From: Nostoc sp. XA010
GTDB lineage: Bacteria; Cyanobacteriota; Cyanobacteriia; Cyanobacteriales; Nostocaceae
NCBI RefSeq assembly: GCF_020829625.1
Contig: NZ_JAIVFX010000003.1
Coordinates: 186,001 to 250,000, forward strand
DNA: 64,000 bases
Direction: 5' to 3'
Each line of letters opens with the position of its first letter. Within the stretch, counting starts at the first letter, position 1. The position numbers were made by a program, and so were the translations under genes. Below are positions 1 through 9,200 of this stretch, piece after piece. The notes under the pieces are model-generated. The model searched no databases. It saw nothing but the letters and a program-made list of their open reading frames with translations, and was not told where the DNA came from.

Positions 1-1023
1 GGGCAATGCTAGTGTAATATCTTCGCCACTCCAATTTTGGTCTGTTGGCAACAAAGCACGTACCGTAATCGCTCCGGTTTGTGAACCCTCAACCCTAACA
101 CTAACCAAATAGTGCATACCTAAGTTTTCCACTAAAAACACTCGCCCTTGGATAGTTTGGGTATCACCTGGTTGAGCAATACGGACATTTTCTGGGCGGA
201 TTCCCAGAACAATCTGCGGTGGTACTGTTGGTATATTAGGGAGAAGCACTTGGAAGTTGCCCACGATCGCATATTGTCCCCTACAAGGTAAAGTCAGCAA
301 ATTCATTTGCGGGCTACCAACAAATCCAGCCACAAATAGATTCGCTGGATGGTTATAAATGCGGTCAGGCGGGTCAAGCTGCTGGACATAGCCATCGTTG
401 AGCAATGCAACTTTCGTGGAGAGCGTCATCGCTTCGGTTTGGTCGTGGGTGACGTAGACAACTGGCACTTTTTGTGCTGCAAAAATTTGCTTGATATCGG
501 CTCGGACTCTTTCTCGCAGTAGTGCATCCAGGTTACTTAAAGGTTCATCTAGCAGGTATACATCAGCATTACGCACCAAAGCACGACCGACAGCAACCCT
601 CTGGCGTTGACCTCCAGACATTTGTCCAGGCTTGCGGTTCATTAACTCTGCTAATCCTAAAACTTCTGCCACTTCTGCGACTCGCTGTTTAATTTCTGTA
701 GGTGGTACTTTTTTCAGCTTGAGTCCAGAAGCGAGGTTTTCGTACACTGTCATGTGGGGATAGAGTGCATAGCTTTGAAATACCATTGCAATGTTGCGAT
801 CGCTTGCTCGTTTATAGGTGACATCCACCTCCCCAATCTTGATTTGACCGCGAGTCGGTTCTTCAAGACCCGCAATCATTCTTAGGACGGTAGATTTGCC
901 ACAGCCAGAAGGGCCAAGTAAAGTGAGAAACTCATGGTTATCTACAGTTAAACTAACGTCTTTGACAGGGATAACTTTAGGATTATAGGTTTTATTCAAG
1001 TTTGTGAGTTCGAGTTTAGCCAT
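1..1023 (-). CDS. Sugar ABC transporter ATP-binding protein (MalK/UgpC type), 3' end cut by window
   Basis: ATPase subunit that powers a carbohydrate importer at the inner face of the plasma membrane. The frame is open from an ATG at 1023 to the window edge (341 codons, no stop). Visible motifs: Walker A GPSGCGKST at residues 37-45, Q-loop VFQSYALYPH, signature MSGGQRQR near residue 135, Walker B YLLDEP followed by the D-loop SNLDA, and the switch histidine in VTHDQTEAM near residue 192. The C-terminal third (GIRPENVRI and beyond) is the TOBE-type regulatory domain typical of MalK/UgpC. It is the last visible gene of a minus-strand operon: binding protein, permease, permease, ATPase, with 8 bp to the preceding permease. 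The substrate cannot be read from sequence; sugars, sugar alcohols or glucosylglycerol-like osmolytes are all possible. Confidence 0.93.
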   Translation of the reverse strand, partial: MAKLELTNLNKTYNPKVIPVKDVSLTVDNHEFLTLLGPSGCGKSTVLRMIAGLEEPTRGQIKIGEVDVTYKRASDRNIAMVFQSYALYPHMTVYENLASGLKLKKVPPTEIKQRVAEVAEVLGLAELMNRKPGQMSGGQRQRVAVGRALVRNADVYLLDEPLSNLDALLRERVRADIKQIFAAQKVPVVYVTHDQTEAMTLSTKVALLNDGYVQQLDPPDRIYNHPANLFVAGFVGSPQMNLLTLPCRGQYAIVGNFQVLLPNIPTVPPQIVLGIRPENVRIAQPGDTQTIQGRVFLVENLGMHYLVSVRVEGSQTGAITVRALLPTDQNWSGEDITLALP

Positions 1024-1031
1024 TTTGATTT

Positions 1032-1916
1032 TTATCCTTTGACAGCACCAGCAGTAAGACCTTGGACAATCCGGCGCTGGAAAAATAAAACTAGTAAAAT
1101 CAGGGGTAACGTCCCCACAACAGTTGCAGCAGCGATTGGCCCGTAGGGAATTTCATATATTGTCGCACCACCCAACTGAGCAGCAGCAACGGGAATTGTC
1201 TTCAACTCTTCACGAGTCATAAACGTCAGAGCGAAAATAAACTCGTTCCAAGCAAAAATAAAGGTGAGGATTCCAGTAGTCACCAAGGCGGGAAGGGTCA
1301 TGGGCAACACGATTTGCCATAGTAGTTGAAAGGTGTTGTAGCCATCGACCCTAGCGGAATCTTCCAAATCTTTTGGCAATTGTTGAAAAAAGCTTCTAAG
1401 TACTAAAATTGTTAGCGGCAAATTGATGGCAGTATAGGGTATAATCAGCGCCAGATAATTATTGCCCAATCTCAGCGCTTGGATAATTTCTAATAGTCCT
1501 AAGAACAATAGAATTCCAGGAAATAAGGTAACAATTAGAACGCTAGCGAGGATAGCTCTTTCACCCCAAGGGCGTAACCGTGCGAGGGCATAAGCCGCAG
1601 GTGCGCCGATCGCTAAAGATACAGCTGTAGAAGTAATCGATACAAAAGCACTGTTGAAGATGTAACGCCAAAATGGACGACGGGTGAATAACTCAATGTA
1701 GTGATTGAAAGTAAATCGTGTGGGAAAATAGACAGTAGGAACGGCAGCAATATCCTCATTCACTTTAAACGAGGTCAGTAATTGCCATAAAGCTGGGGAT
1801 AAGCTGAATACCACCACTAATACAACTATTATGGGCAGCAAGATTTTTTTAAGAGAAAACTTGGTTTCTCCTTTTCGTTTTGGAGTCGTTGGCACTACTT
1901 GTGGAGTTACACTCAT
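1032..1916 (-). CDS. Carbohydrate ABC transporter permease, MalG/UgpE type
   Basis: Second membrane subunit of the importer, 294 aa, the usual length for MalG-type permeases. A hydrophobic segment at about residues 26-48 is followed by five more, and the C-terminal half carries the EAA loop (EDSARVDGYNTFQLLWQIVL) that docks on the ATPase. The basic, lysine-rich N-terminus (TPKRKGETKFSLKK) fits a cytoplasmic start. It lies 3 bp downstream of the other permease and 8 bp upstream of the ATPase, so it is almost certainly co-transcribed and probably translationally coupled. Substrate specificity is not deducible. Confidence 0.93.
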   Translation of the reverse strand: MSVTPQVVPTTPKRKGETKFSLKKILLPIIVVLVVVFSLSPALWQLLTSFKVNEDIAAVPTVYFPTRFTFNHYIELFTRRPFWRYIFNSAFVSITSTAVSLAIGAPAAYALARLRPWGERAILASVLIVTLFPGILLFLGLLEIIQALRLGNNYLALIIPYTAINLPLTILVLRSFFQQLPKDLEDSARVDGYNTFQLLWQIVLPMTLPALVTTGILTFIFAWNEFIFALTFMTREELKTIPVAAAQLGGATIYEIPYGPIAAATVVGTLPLILLVLFFQRRIVQGLTAGAVKG

Positions 1917-1919
1917 GGG

Positions 1920-2831
1920 TTAAATGGCTCCTGATGTTTTGGCACGGTATCTGTTAAGTAAGAAACTAGCGATCGCTACCGCAGCAATCAATATTAAAAA
2001 TGTCACTACTACAAGGGCTGCTCCATAACCAAAATCTAAGTAGCGCATCACCGTAGAATAAATATACAATGACACCACTTCAGTAGCACCACCAGGCCCA
2101 CCTCCAGTCATCACAGCAATCAAGTCGAAAATCCCAAAAGCTTGAGCAAACCGAAATAGCACTGCAATTAAGATTTGTGGCAGCAGTAGTGGCAGGGTAA
2201 TATTGCGGAAGCTTTGCCAAGCAGTTGCCCCATCGACCGAGTAAGCTTCATAGAGGTCTTGTGATATCGATTGCAACCCAGCTAGCAACAGGATACTGAT
2301 AAACGGCGTAGTTTTCCAAACATCAGCAAAAACCACTGCTATCATCGCCAGCGTTGGATCTCCTAACCAATTAATCCCAGTCTCAATCAGCCCCAACCGC
2401 CGCAGAATATCGTTCACAACCCCAAACTGGTCGTTAAAAATCCAAGACCACGCCAGACCAATCAGAGCAGTAGGCAAAGCCCAAGGTATTATCGCGCTTG
2501 TACGCACTATACCCCGCCCAAAAAACGCCTGGTTGAGAACTAGGGCAACCCCCAGTCCTAGCAGTAGTTCTGAGATTACTGATGCTGTTGTGAACACGGT
2601 CGTCGCCCACAAACTCTGCCAGAAACGGCCATCCCCCGCCATCCGCACATAATTGTCCAAACCAGAGAATACGGGTTGTAGCTCTGTTCCCAAATTTCTA
2701 GTAAATACGCTTAACCAAAATGCTCGTAAAATTGGGTAGGCAAATACAAACAACAACAACAGCAATGCTGGTGTTAGTAATATCCATGCTGTCTGTTGTT
2801 CTCGATTTCTTAGTGTATGTAAATTAGTCAT
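1920..2831 (-). CDS. Carbohydrate ABC transporter permease, MalF/UgpA type
   Basis: First membrane subunit of the importer, 303 aa. It has an N-terminal membrane helix at about residues 15-35 and a typical binding-protein-dependent permease domain with the EAA loop (YEAYSVDGATAWQSFRNITL) near residues 195-214. It ends 3 bp before the second permease. Upstream, 231 bp separate it from the binding-protein gene; that spacer is unusual for such an operon and holds a 21 bp tandem repeat array. The repeat may influence relative expression of the binding protein and the membrane subunits, but nothing here proves it. Confidence 0.93.
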   Translation of the reverse strand: MTNLHTLRNREQQTAWILLTPALLLLLFVFAYPILRAFWLSVFTRNLGTELQPVFSGLDNYVRMAGDGRFWQSLWATTVFTTASVISELLLGLGVALVLNQAFFGRGIVRTSAIIPWALPTALIGLAWSWIFNDQFGVVNDILRRLGLIETGINWLGDPTLAMIAVVFADVWKTTPFISILLLAGLQSISQDLYEAYSVDGATAWQSFRNITLPLLLPQILIAVLFRFAQAFGIFDLIAVMTGGGPGGATEVVSLYIYSTVMRYLDFGYGAALVVVTFLILIAAVAIASFLLNRYRAKTSGAI

Positions 2832-2880
2832 CTGTCATTTGTCATTGGTCATAAGGCATTGAGAATTGGACATTGAGGAT

Positions 2881-3006
2881 TTTGAACTCCGTTAATGAGC
2901 CTTTGAACTCCGTTAATGAGCCTTTGAACTCCGTTAATGAGTGTTTGAACTCCGTTAATGAACCTTTGAACTCCGTTAATGAACCTTTGAACTCCGTTAA
3001 TGAACC
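2881..3006. repeat. Six tandem copies of a 21 bp repeat inside the sugar ABC operon
   Basis: Six contiguous units starting at 2881, 2902, 2923, 2944, 2965 and 2986. The first 18 bases, TTTGAACTCCGTTAATGA, are identical in all six. The last three vary: GCC, GCC, GTG, ACC, ACC, ACC. A degraded unit follows at 3007-3030. Because 21 is a multiple of three, both strands are open as heptapeptide repeats, but neither reading has a convincing start site or relatives, so I treat it as non-coding. There are no spacers, so it is not a CRISPR array. Confidence 0.97.
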
Positions 3007-3062
3007 TTTGAGGTGGATGAATGAGTATCCGACGTGGATGAACAAGTCTTTAAGCCAATGCT

Positions 3063-4448
3063 TTAACTTCTAACTCCCCCTGCCCCCTGCCCCCTGCCCC
3101 CTGCCCCCTGCTCCCTGCTCCCTGCCCCCTGCTCCCTGCCCCCCTGCCCCAAGAGTCGCCGCGTTTCAGCAGCAGCAGCTTGCATTGCTCGTTCAGAATT
3201 CATGCGACCAGATAACGCGGCACTGAGATAACGCTGCAAAATATCTGATGTCTGAGCATATTGGGCGATTGGCGGACGTAAAACTGCATTGTCCACGACT
3301 TCCAATAATTGCGGATAGTGGGGGTATTTAGCAACAATCTCTGGGTCTGTAAATAAATCTCGGCGACTTGGCACATAGCCTGCACTGAAAATAAATCGGC
3401 GCTGTGCTTCCCGACTGGTAAAATACTGAATTGCTTTCCAAGCTTCTTCAGGATGTTGAGAAGATTTAGCAATTCCTAAACCCCAGCCCCCTAAACAAGC
3501 CGCTCCCGTCTTACCAGGAGCATGAACCATCGGTTTAATTGCTATTTTGCCCCGGATTGGCGAATTTTCTGCCTGAGCTAAAGGCCACGCATAGGGCCAA
3601 CTGCGTAAAAACGCTACTTGACCACTTTGAAACAACCGCCGGGTATCTTCTTCTTGGTAAGTTGTGACTCCAGGAGGAGAAACGCCCTCCTTAACGGTAC
3701 TACGCAGAAACTCAATGGCTCGTAATGTTTCTGGTCGATCTAGTCCAACTTCCAGGGTGTCGGGATTAACCCAGAAGCCACCAAAGCCATCAAGGACTTC
3801 CACAAACATCGCCACAAGTCCTTCATATTGGCGACCCTGCCAAACATAGCCCCAATTCACCTGCTTTTTCTTCTGCAAGACTTGGGAAATTCGGATCAAA
3901 TCATCAAAGGTTTCTGGCGGTTGCAATCCTGCTTGTTTGATTAAATCTTCCCGGTAGTAGAGCATTCCCACGTCGGAACGCACTGGAATGCGGTACAGCT
4001 TGTCTTGGTAACGTCCCCCTTCTACATCCTGCGATGAAAATGCTTCCAGCTCCTGTTTAGAAATGCGATCGCCTAGCGGTAACAACCATCCAGCAGCAGC
4101 AAACTTGGATGTCCAGATCACATCCATATTGATTAGGTCATAAGGGGATTCACCTAAGATAAAAGATGAGGTATACAGGTCTTCGAGCAAATTTGTGGCA
4201 TTCGGCCCTTCAACCAGGTTAATGCGAATACCTGGGTTCTCAGCTTCGAAGTCTTTAATCAAACCCTGCCTCCAAGGTTCGGCATCAGGAGCAGTCATTA
4301 ACAGATTGAGGGTAACTGGTTGCTGTGAGAGTGCTACCCAACTGAACAATATGATGCTCAACAGAGTTGCTAGGAAAACCCCTATATGTAAATAACTCTG
4401 TTTTTGGATAAATTTTTGTAACTTGTTTATTGGGTTTCGGTGCAACAT
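3063..4448 (-). CDS. Extracellular sugar-binding protein of ABC importer, with repeat-derived C-terminal tail
   Basis: Family 1 extracellular solute-binding protein, 461 aa, expected to capture substrate in the periplasm for the permeases encoded downstream. The N-terminus is basic (NPINKLQKFIQKQ) and followed by a hydrophobic segment at about residues 22-43 with no lipobox cysteine, so it is either a cleaved signal or an uncleaved anchor. The fold is recognisable from LNLLMTAPDAEPWRQGLIKDFE, LGGWGLGIAKSSQHPEEAWKAIQYF and the closing helices up to ETRRLLGQ. Residues after about 435 (GGREQGAGSREQGAGG and on) are encoded by the CCCCTGC heptanucleotide repeat and are not part of the family fold. 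The gene is first in the operon. Confidence 0.92.
   Translation of the reverse strand: MLHRNPINKLQKFIQKQSYLHIGVFLATLLSIILFSWVALSQQPVTLNLLMTAPDAEPWRQGLIKDFEAENPGIRINLVEGPNATNLLEDLYTSSFILGESPYDLINMDVIWTSKFAAAGWLLPLGDRISKQELEAFSSQDVEGGRYQDKLYRIPVRSDVGMLYYREDLIKQAGLQPPETFDDLIRISQVLQKKKQVNWGYVWQGRQYEGLVAMFVEVLDGFGGFWVNPDTLEVGLDRPETLRAIEFLRSTVKEGVSPPGVTTYQEEDTRRLFQSGQVAFLRSWPYAWPLAQAENSPIRGKIAIKPMVHAPGKTGAACLGGWGLGIAKSSQHPEEAWKAIQYFTSREAQRRFIFSAGYVPSRRDLFTDPEIVAKYPHYPQLLEVVDNAVLRPPIAQYAQTSDILQRYLSAALSGRMNSERAMQAAAAETRRLLGQGGREQGAGSREQGAGGRGQGAGGVRS
3075..3150. repeat. Heptanucleotide short tandem repeat (CCCCTGC family)
   Basis: About ten copies of a 7 bp unit, CCCCTGC with variants CTCCTGC/CCCCCTGC. 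This is the classical cyanobacterial short tandemly repeated repetitive (STRR) type. It lies inside the 3' end of the binding-protein gene, just before its stop codon, and is translated as the Gly/Glu/Gln/Arg-rich tail of that protein. Shorter relatives occur at 4791-4803 and 41688-41722. Confidence 0.9.
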
Positions 4449-4830
4449 TATAAATGTAGCGATCGCTAGTGGTAATTATTCATAAATAAAAGCATAGATT
4501 ATCTGAAAAAAGATTGTTTTATATTATTCTTTATCAAAATTATTGAGTAATGAACAAGCAAGTCAATAAACTTAATATCAAGCTGATCGCTCTTTTTAAA
4601 TTTTATTATTTCATCGAAAAATAAAAACTGGGATACACCCAGTAACTCTCTCAAATCTGGAGTTCATCGCTGCCTTCAGTAACACTTTTTTCTTTGTCAT
4701 GTCTTAACAAGCATATTTTGTGGGCATTATAAGGGAACTCCAAAAAATAAATTATCCCAATTTCTGGACTCAACACGACTAGTTTCTCCCCCCTGCCCCC
4801 TGTCCTAAATGCGATGGGATATTTTGTTAG
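4449..4830. other. Intergenic region between divergent genes
   Basis: About 380 bp separating the divergent sugar-binding protein and the outer-membrane barrel gene, so both promoters should lie here. It is AT-rich, contains a GCGATCGC octamer near 4459 and a short CCCCTGC repeat at 4791-4803. I see no unambiguous promoter boxes or gene. Confidence 0.6.
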
Positions 4831-4911
4831 TTGGAAGTCCCTAATCCCAAGCCAAATACATCAGCTAGCAGCCATAAAACTTTTTGGCAGCAAGTTTTAT
4901 CATTTACAACT

Positions 4912-6189
4912 ATGTATCGACCTAGGGCAGATAATTTTAGACGTTATTTCTTTGTTTCTCGATATAGTTTGTATACTGAGTTGATTTTAGGATGCCTACA
5001 GATTCAATCGGGAGTAATCTGTAGTGTAAGTATTTGGACATTATCAGAAGCTAAGTTACAAGCTGCCCAGGCACATCAGACTTGGAAATCACCTTCAGAA
5101 TTGACCGAGGGAGTCACCAAATTCAGGAGGCAAGAGGAAACGCTTAAAATACCTCCCTATCGATTAAAGCCAACACCTATTTTGATGGCGGCACCCGAAA
5201 ACTTCAATCCTGATTTGCAATTACCGCCAGCGCTACGCGAACCACCGCAGAATTCTAGCCCACCAACAACTTCTACCGAACCAAGAAAGCTGGATGCAGT
5301 TTTGGAAAGTATTTATACGGACTATCGCTATGACACAGATAACTTCGACCAAACTAATTTATTCTTTGAACCAAGGATTCAGTTTCAATTGAATAATGGC
5401 AATAAAATATTTATCAAGACAGGTTTTAACTTCTTTGAGCAACGTGGTGTTGAATCAGTTACTAATTTTCCCTTGCAAGTTGGATGGCAGGGAAAAATTG
5501 GGGAAACGACTCTGCAAACAGCAGCTGGAGTCGATGTGTTCAATCGTTTACCAACTGTTATTAATCTCAATGCTAAGGTAGAGGTTCCCATTTCACGGCC
5601 ACGAGTTTCGTCATCCGGTCAATTGCTATCGGCAGTAGTGCTATCAGGTAATTTAGAACAAGGGCCTTATAAATCTAATGCCCGAACTTTAGACAATCAA
5701 ATTACTGCTTGGCGATTTGGGCCTGATTTATATTGGCAGATTGACCGTAACACCAGCTTGTTTTCATCATTACGTTTGGGCAGTTATAACGATGGTAATG
5801 CTGAGGTGCAGTCATTTAGTAAGCTAGAGCGCAAGTTTGGACAGTTTTCTCTGGCAGCTAACTTATTCAATTGGAGTTTTGATCGCAACTTAGAACGCAC
5901 AAGTGGCTATTTTTCTCCACCAGATTTTCTAGTTTACAACGCTGAGGTGGCTTGGGAAGGAGATATTTCTAATTTCTTACGCTGTCGCCTCGCTGCCAAC
6001 TTAGGACAGCAGCGACTTCAAGGAGAATTTGACAACGCCCATACCTATCAAACGCGCTGTACAGTAAAGCTTTCACCAAATATAGAGACAGATCTTGGCT
6101 ATAGCTTTAGCAATGTCCGAAATCAAGAAACAGGGGGAAGTGCCTACGGTGGTAATTCCTTGACAGGGCAGTTGCGGGTCAAATTTTAG
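4912..6189 (+). CDS. Outer-membrane beta-barrel protein, BcsC C-terminal-like (polysaccharide export)
   Basis: Predicted secreted protein of about 425 aa from the ATG at 4912; a TTG at 4831 would add 27 residues and cannot be excluded. A hydrophobic stretch (LILGCLQIQSGVICSVSIW) near the start acts as export signal, followed by a proline-rich linker and then about 280 residues of alternating polar/apolar strands. The chain ends in phenylalanine, as outer-membrane barrels do. The motif SGYFSPPDFLVYNAEV and the closing GGSAYGGNSLTGQLRVKF resemble the C-terminal barrel of BcsC/PgaA-type exporters (family knowledge; moderate certainty). The linker motif AAPENFNPDLQLP is shared with the DUF3131 protein at 16265-17710 (AAPNNFNPDVQTP), which ties it to the cellulose-synthase gene group. 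No TPR domain is present. Confidence 0.68.
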   Translation: MYRPRADNFRRYFFVSRYSLYTELILGCLQIQSGVICSVSIWTLSEAKLQAAQAHQTWKSPSELTEGVTKFRRQEETLKIPPYRLKPTPILMAAPENFNPDLQLPPALREPPQNSSPPTTSTEPRKLDAVLESIYTDYRYDTDNFDQTNLFFEPRIQFQLNNGNKIFIKTGFNFFEQRGVESVTNFPLQVGWQGKIGETTLQTAAGVDVFNRLPTVINLNAKVEVPISRPRVSSSGQLLSAVVLSGNLEQGPYKSNARTLDNQITAWRFGPDLYWQIDRNTSLFSSLRLGSYNDGNAEVQSFSKLERKFGQFSLAANLFNWSFDRNLERTSGYFSPPDFLVYNAEVAWEGDISNFLRCRLAANLGQQRLQGEFDNAHTYQTRCTVKLSPNIETDLGYSFSNVRNQETGGSAYGGNSLTGQLRVKF

Positions 6190-6215
6190 GAGGCAGGAGG
6201 TAAACCCTATAAATA

Positions 6216-6255
6216 ATCTAAAATCTAAAATCCAAAATCTAAAATCCACAATGGT
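6216..6255. repeat. Short tandem repeat AAAATCT/AAAATCC
   Basis: Five to six 7-base units of the AAAATCY type between the barrel gene and the kinase gene, a common cyanobacterial STRR class. It sits where the kinase 5' untranslated region is expected. A related degenerate stretch occurs at 30715-30741 next to the ftsZ stop. Confidence 0.75.
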
Positions 6256-6268
6256 ATGAGACTTAAGA

Positions 6269-9200
6269 ATGAAAGCACCATTACCTGATAACGAAACACA
6301 GCGAATCGAATCTCTTTTGGAGTATAAAATCCTCGATACTCCTTCGGAAGCTGCCTTTGACGACCTTACCCGTTTAGCCTCATATATTTGTGGAACTCCC
6401 ATTGCCTTAATCAGTTTAGTTGATAGCGATCGCCAGTGGTTCAAGTCAAAAGTTGGTTTGGATGTGCTACAAACACCTCGAAATCAGGCATTATGCGCCC
6501 ATGCTATTATGCAACCTGAAGTTTTTATTGTGCCTGATACCACAGAAGATGAAAGGTTTGCTACAAATCCGCTAGTCTCTTCTGACCCGAACATTCGGTT
6601 TTATGCTGGTGTACCACTAATTAATCCTGAAGGATATGCCCTAGGAACACTTTGTGTAATTGACCGTGTACCAAGAAACCTCTCTTTAGAACAAGTTGAA
6701 GCATTACGAATTTTAGGTCGTCAGGTAATCAAGCAACTAGAAATGCGGCGCACTTTAACAAGTTTAGTATTGGTAAGTGATACACGCAAACAGGTACAGA
6801 AGGGACACAAACAATTTTTTAAAAGAGTTGCGGTCGGGTTTGGGTTAGCATCGACAATTTTAGTTTTGATTGGGGTGATTTCTTATAAAAACACACAGAT
6901 ATTGATTAATACTAATAATCAGGTTCAAACAACCCAAGAGAAAATCAATAAACTAGAAGAATTACTGTCCGAGATGAAGGATGCTGAGACTGGACAACGC
7001 GGTTATATTCTTACTGGACAAGAAAGTTATTTAGAACCTTATCAAGCAGTAATTACAAACATCGATCAAAAAATTGCAGAATTAAAAGATTTAATTGCAG
7101 ATCAACCAAGCCAAAAAAAGCAGTTTGCAACCCTTGAATATCTGATAGCTGCAAAACTTGCCATCCTCAAGAAGACTATATACCTACGTCAAAATCAGGG
7201 ATTCGAGGCGGCGTTGCAGGTAATTCAGACAAATCACGGAAAACATCTCATGGATGATATCCGCAAGATCATTTATGAGATAAATAATCAGGATAGAGGG
7301 TTGCTTAAACAGCAGTCACAAGCTGCAAAAGCCAGTGCTAAAAATACGTTTTTGACACTTGCCTTCGCTATTTCTCTAGGGTTCCTGATTATGGCTATAG
7401 TTTACTACTTAATTTCTCGTGAGGTCAGAGAGCGTAAATTAACAGAGGAAACACTAAACACAGAACGCAACTTTATCTCAGCAGTCCTTGATACAGCCAG
7501 CGCTTTGGTAATAGTTCTTAACACACAAGGGCAAATCGTTCGCTTCAACCAAGCTTGTGAACAAACCACTGGTTACTCATTTGATGAGGTGAGAGGAAGG
7601 CATTTTTGGAACCTGTTTTTACTTGCTGAAGAGCTAGGGCCAGTTAAAGCAGTTTTTGATCAGTTGGAATTTGGTGAAGGGCCGCAAAAATACGAAAACT
7701 ATTGGATAACTAAAGATGGCAGTCGGCGGCTCATTGCCTGGGTTAACACTACTTTACAAGACTATAAAGGCCGCGTTGAATACATTGTTGCTACAGGTAT
7801 TGACATCAGTGATGTCTCCGAGGAGCTTCGTTTACGTAAACGAACTGAACAACATTTGAAAGCAGAGTATGCTACAACACGCGTCTTAGCAGAGTCAACT
7901 ACAATCAACGAAGCCATGCCCCAAATTCTGCAAGGAATCTGCGAAAGTTTGGGATGGAATTTAAGTGAATTTTGGATAGTAGATCAGCAAGTAAATCTAC
8001 TGTCATTGCTAAATTCATGGTATAAAACATCCTACAAAATGCAAGAATTTGACATCTTAAGTCGGCAGACTACGTTTGCACCAGGAATTGGGCTGCCTGG
8101 TCGTGTCTGGACAAGTGTCGAACCTGTTTGGATCGCTGATGTTGTTGAAGAACAGCATTTCGTCCGCTCTCAAATCGCTGCCCAAGCAGACCTGCACGGA
8201 GCTTTCGGTTTTCCGATCCGTAGTGGTAAAAAAATTATTGGTGTCATTACCTGCTTTAGCCATGAAATTCAGCGACCTGACCCAGATTTGGCAACAGTCA
8301 TGAATTCTATTGGTGAGCAAGTAGGGCAGTTTATTGAGCGTAAGCAAGCAGAAGAAGAACTTCAACGCCAAAACTTGCGATCGCAACTATTTACTGAAAT
8401 CACCCTCAAAATTCGTCAGTCTTTGCAAATCAAAGAAATTCTTCAAATCACTGTTACGGAGGTACAAAAAATCCTCCATAGCGATCGAGTTTTGATTTAT
8501 CAACCTTTGGCAGATGGATCTGGAGCCACCATCGTTGAGGCAGTAGTTTCTGGCTGGCTGGCAATCAAAGACAAAGAGCTAGCCGATGCTTACTTTCAAG
8601 CAGAATATACACAACAGTACTATCTACAGCAGTATCGTCAAAAACTAAATCTGGAGTTTACTGACTTAGATATGGCTGAACTCCAAAAAAGCCACATAGA
8701 ATTACTGCAACAATTTGGAGTCAAGTCCAATTTAGTCATACCCATTCTTGTCAAAGAAGAAATTTGCGGTTTGCTGATTGTCCATCAATGCGGCAGTTCC
8801 CGCCAATGGTCTAGCTTTGAAACTCATCTTTTACGACAAATAGCCGATCAAGTAGGTATTGCCTTAGCCCAAGCCCAAATGTTAAACGCAGAAACTCAAC
8901 AGCGACGAGAACTCGAAATTGCCCGTCATCAAGCTGAATTAGCTTCTAAAACCAAAAGTGCCTTTTTGGCGAACATGAGCCATGAAATCCGAACTCCGAT
9001 GAATGCTGTGTTGGGCATGACAGGCTTAATGTTAGAAACTCCTTTAAACTCGGAGCAACGCGATTTTATTGAAACAATCCGTATTAGTGGAGACGCCCTC
9101 TTAAGCCTAATCAACGAAATTTTGGATCTATCCAAACTTGAGGCTGGGGAAATGGCACTAGAAACTCTAGACTTTGACTTATCTACCTGTATAGAAGAGG

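Noticed and set aside
2842..3073. Open frames on both strands across the 21 bp repeat array, and a CRISPR-like look
   Set aside because: The frames exist only because the repeat period is seven codons; no start signal or homology. There are no spacers between units, so it is not CRISPR.
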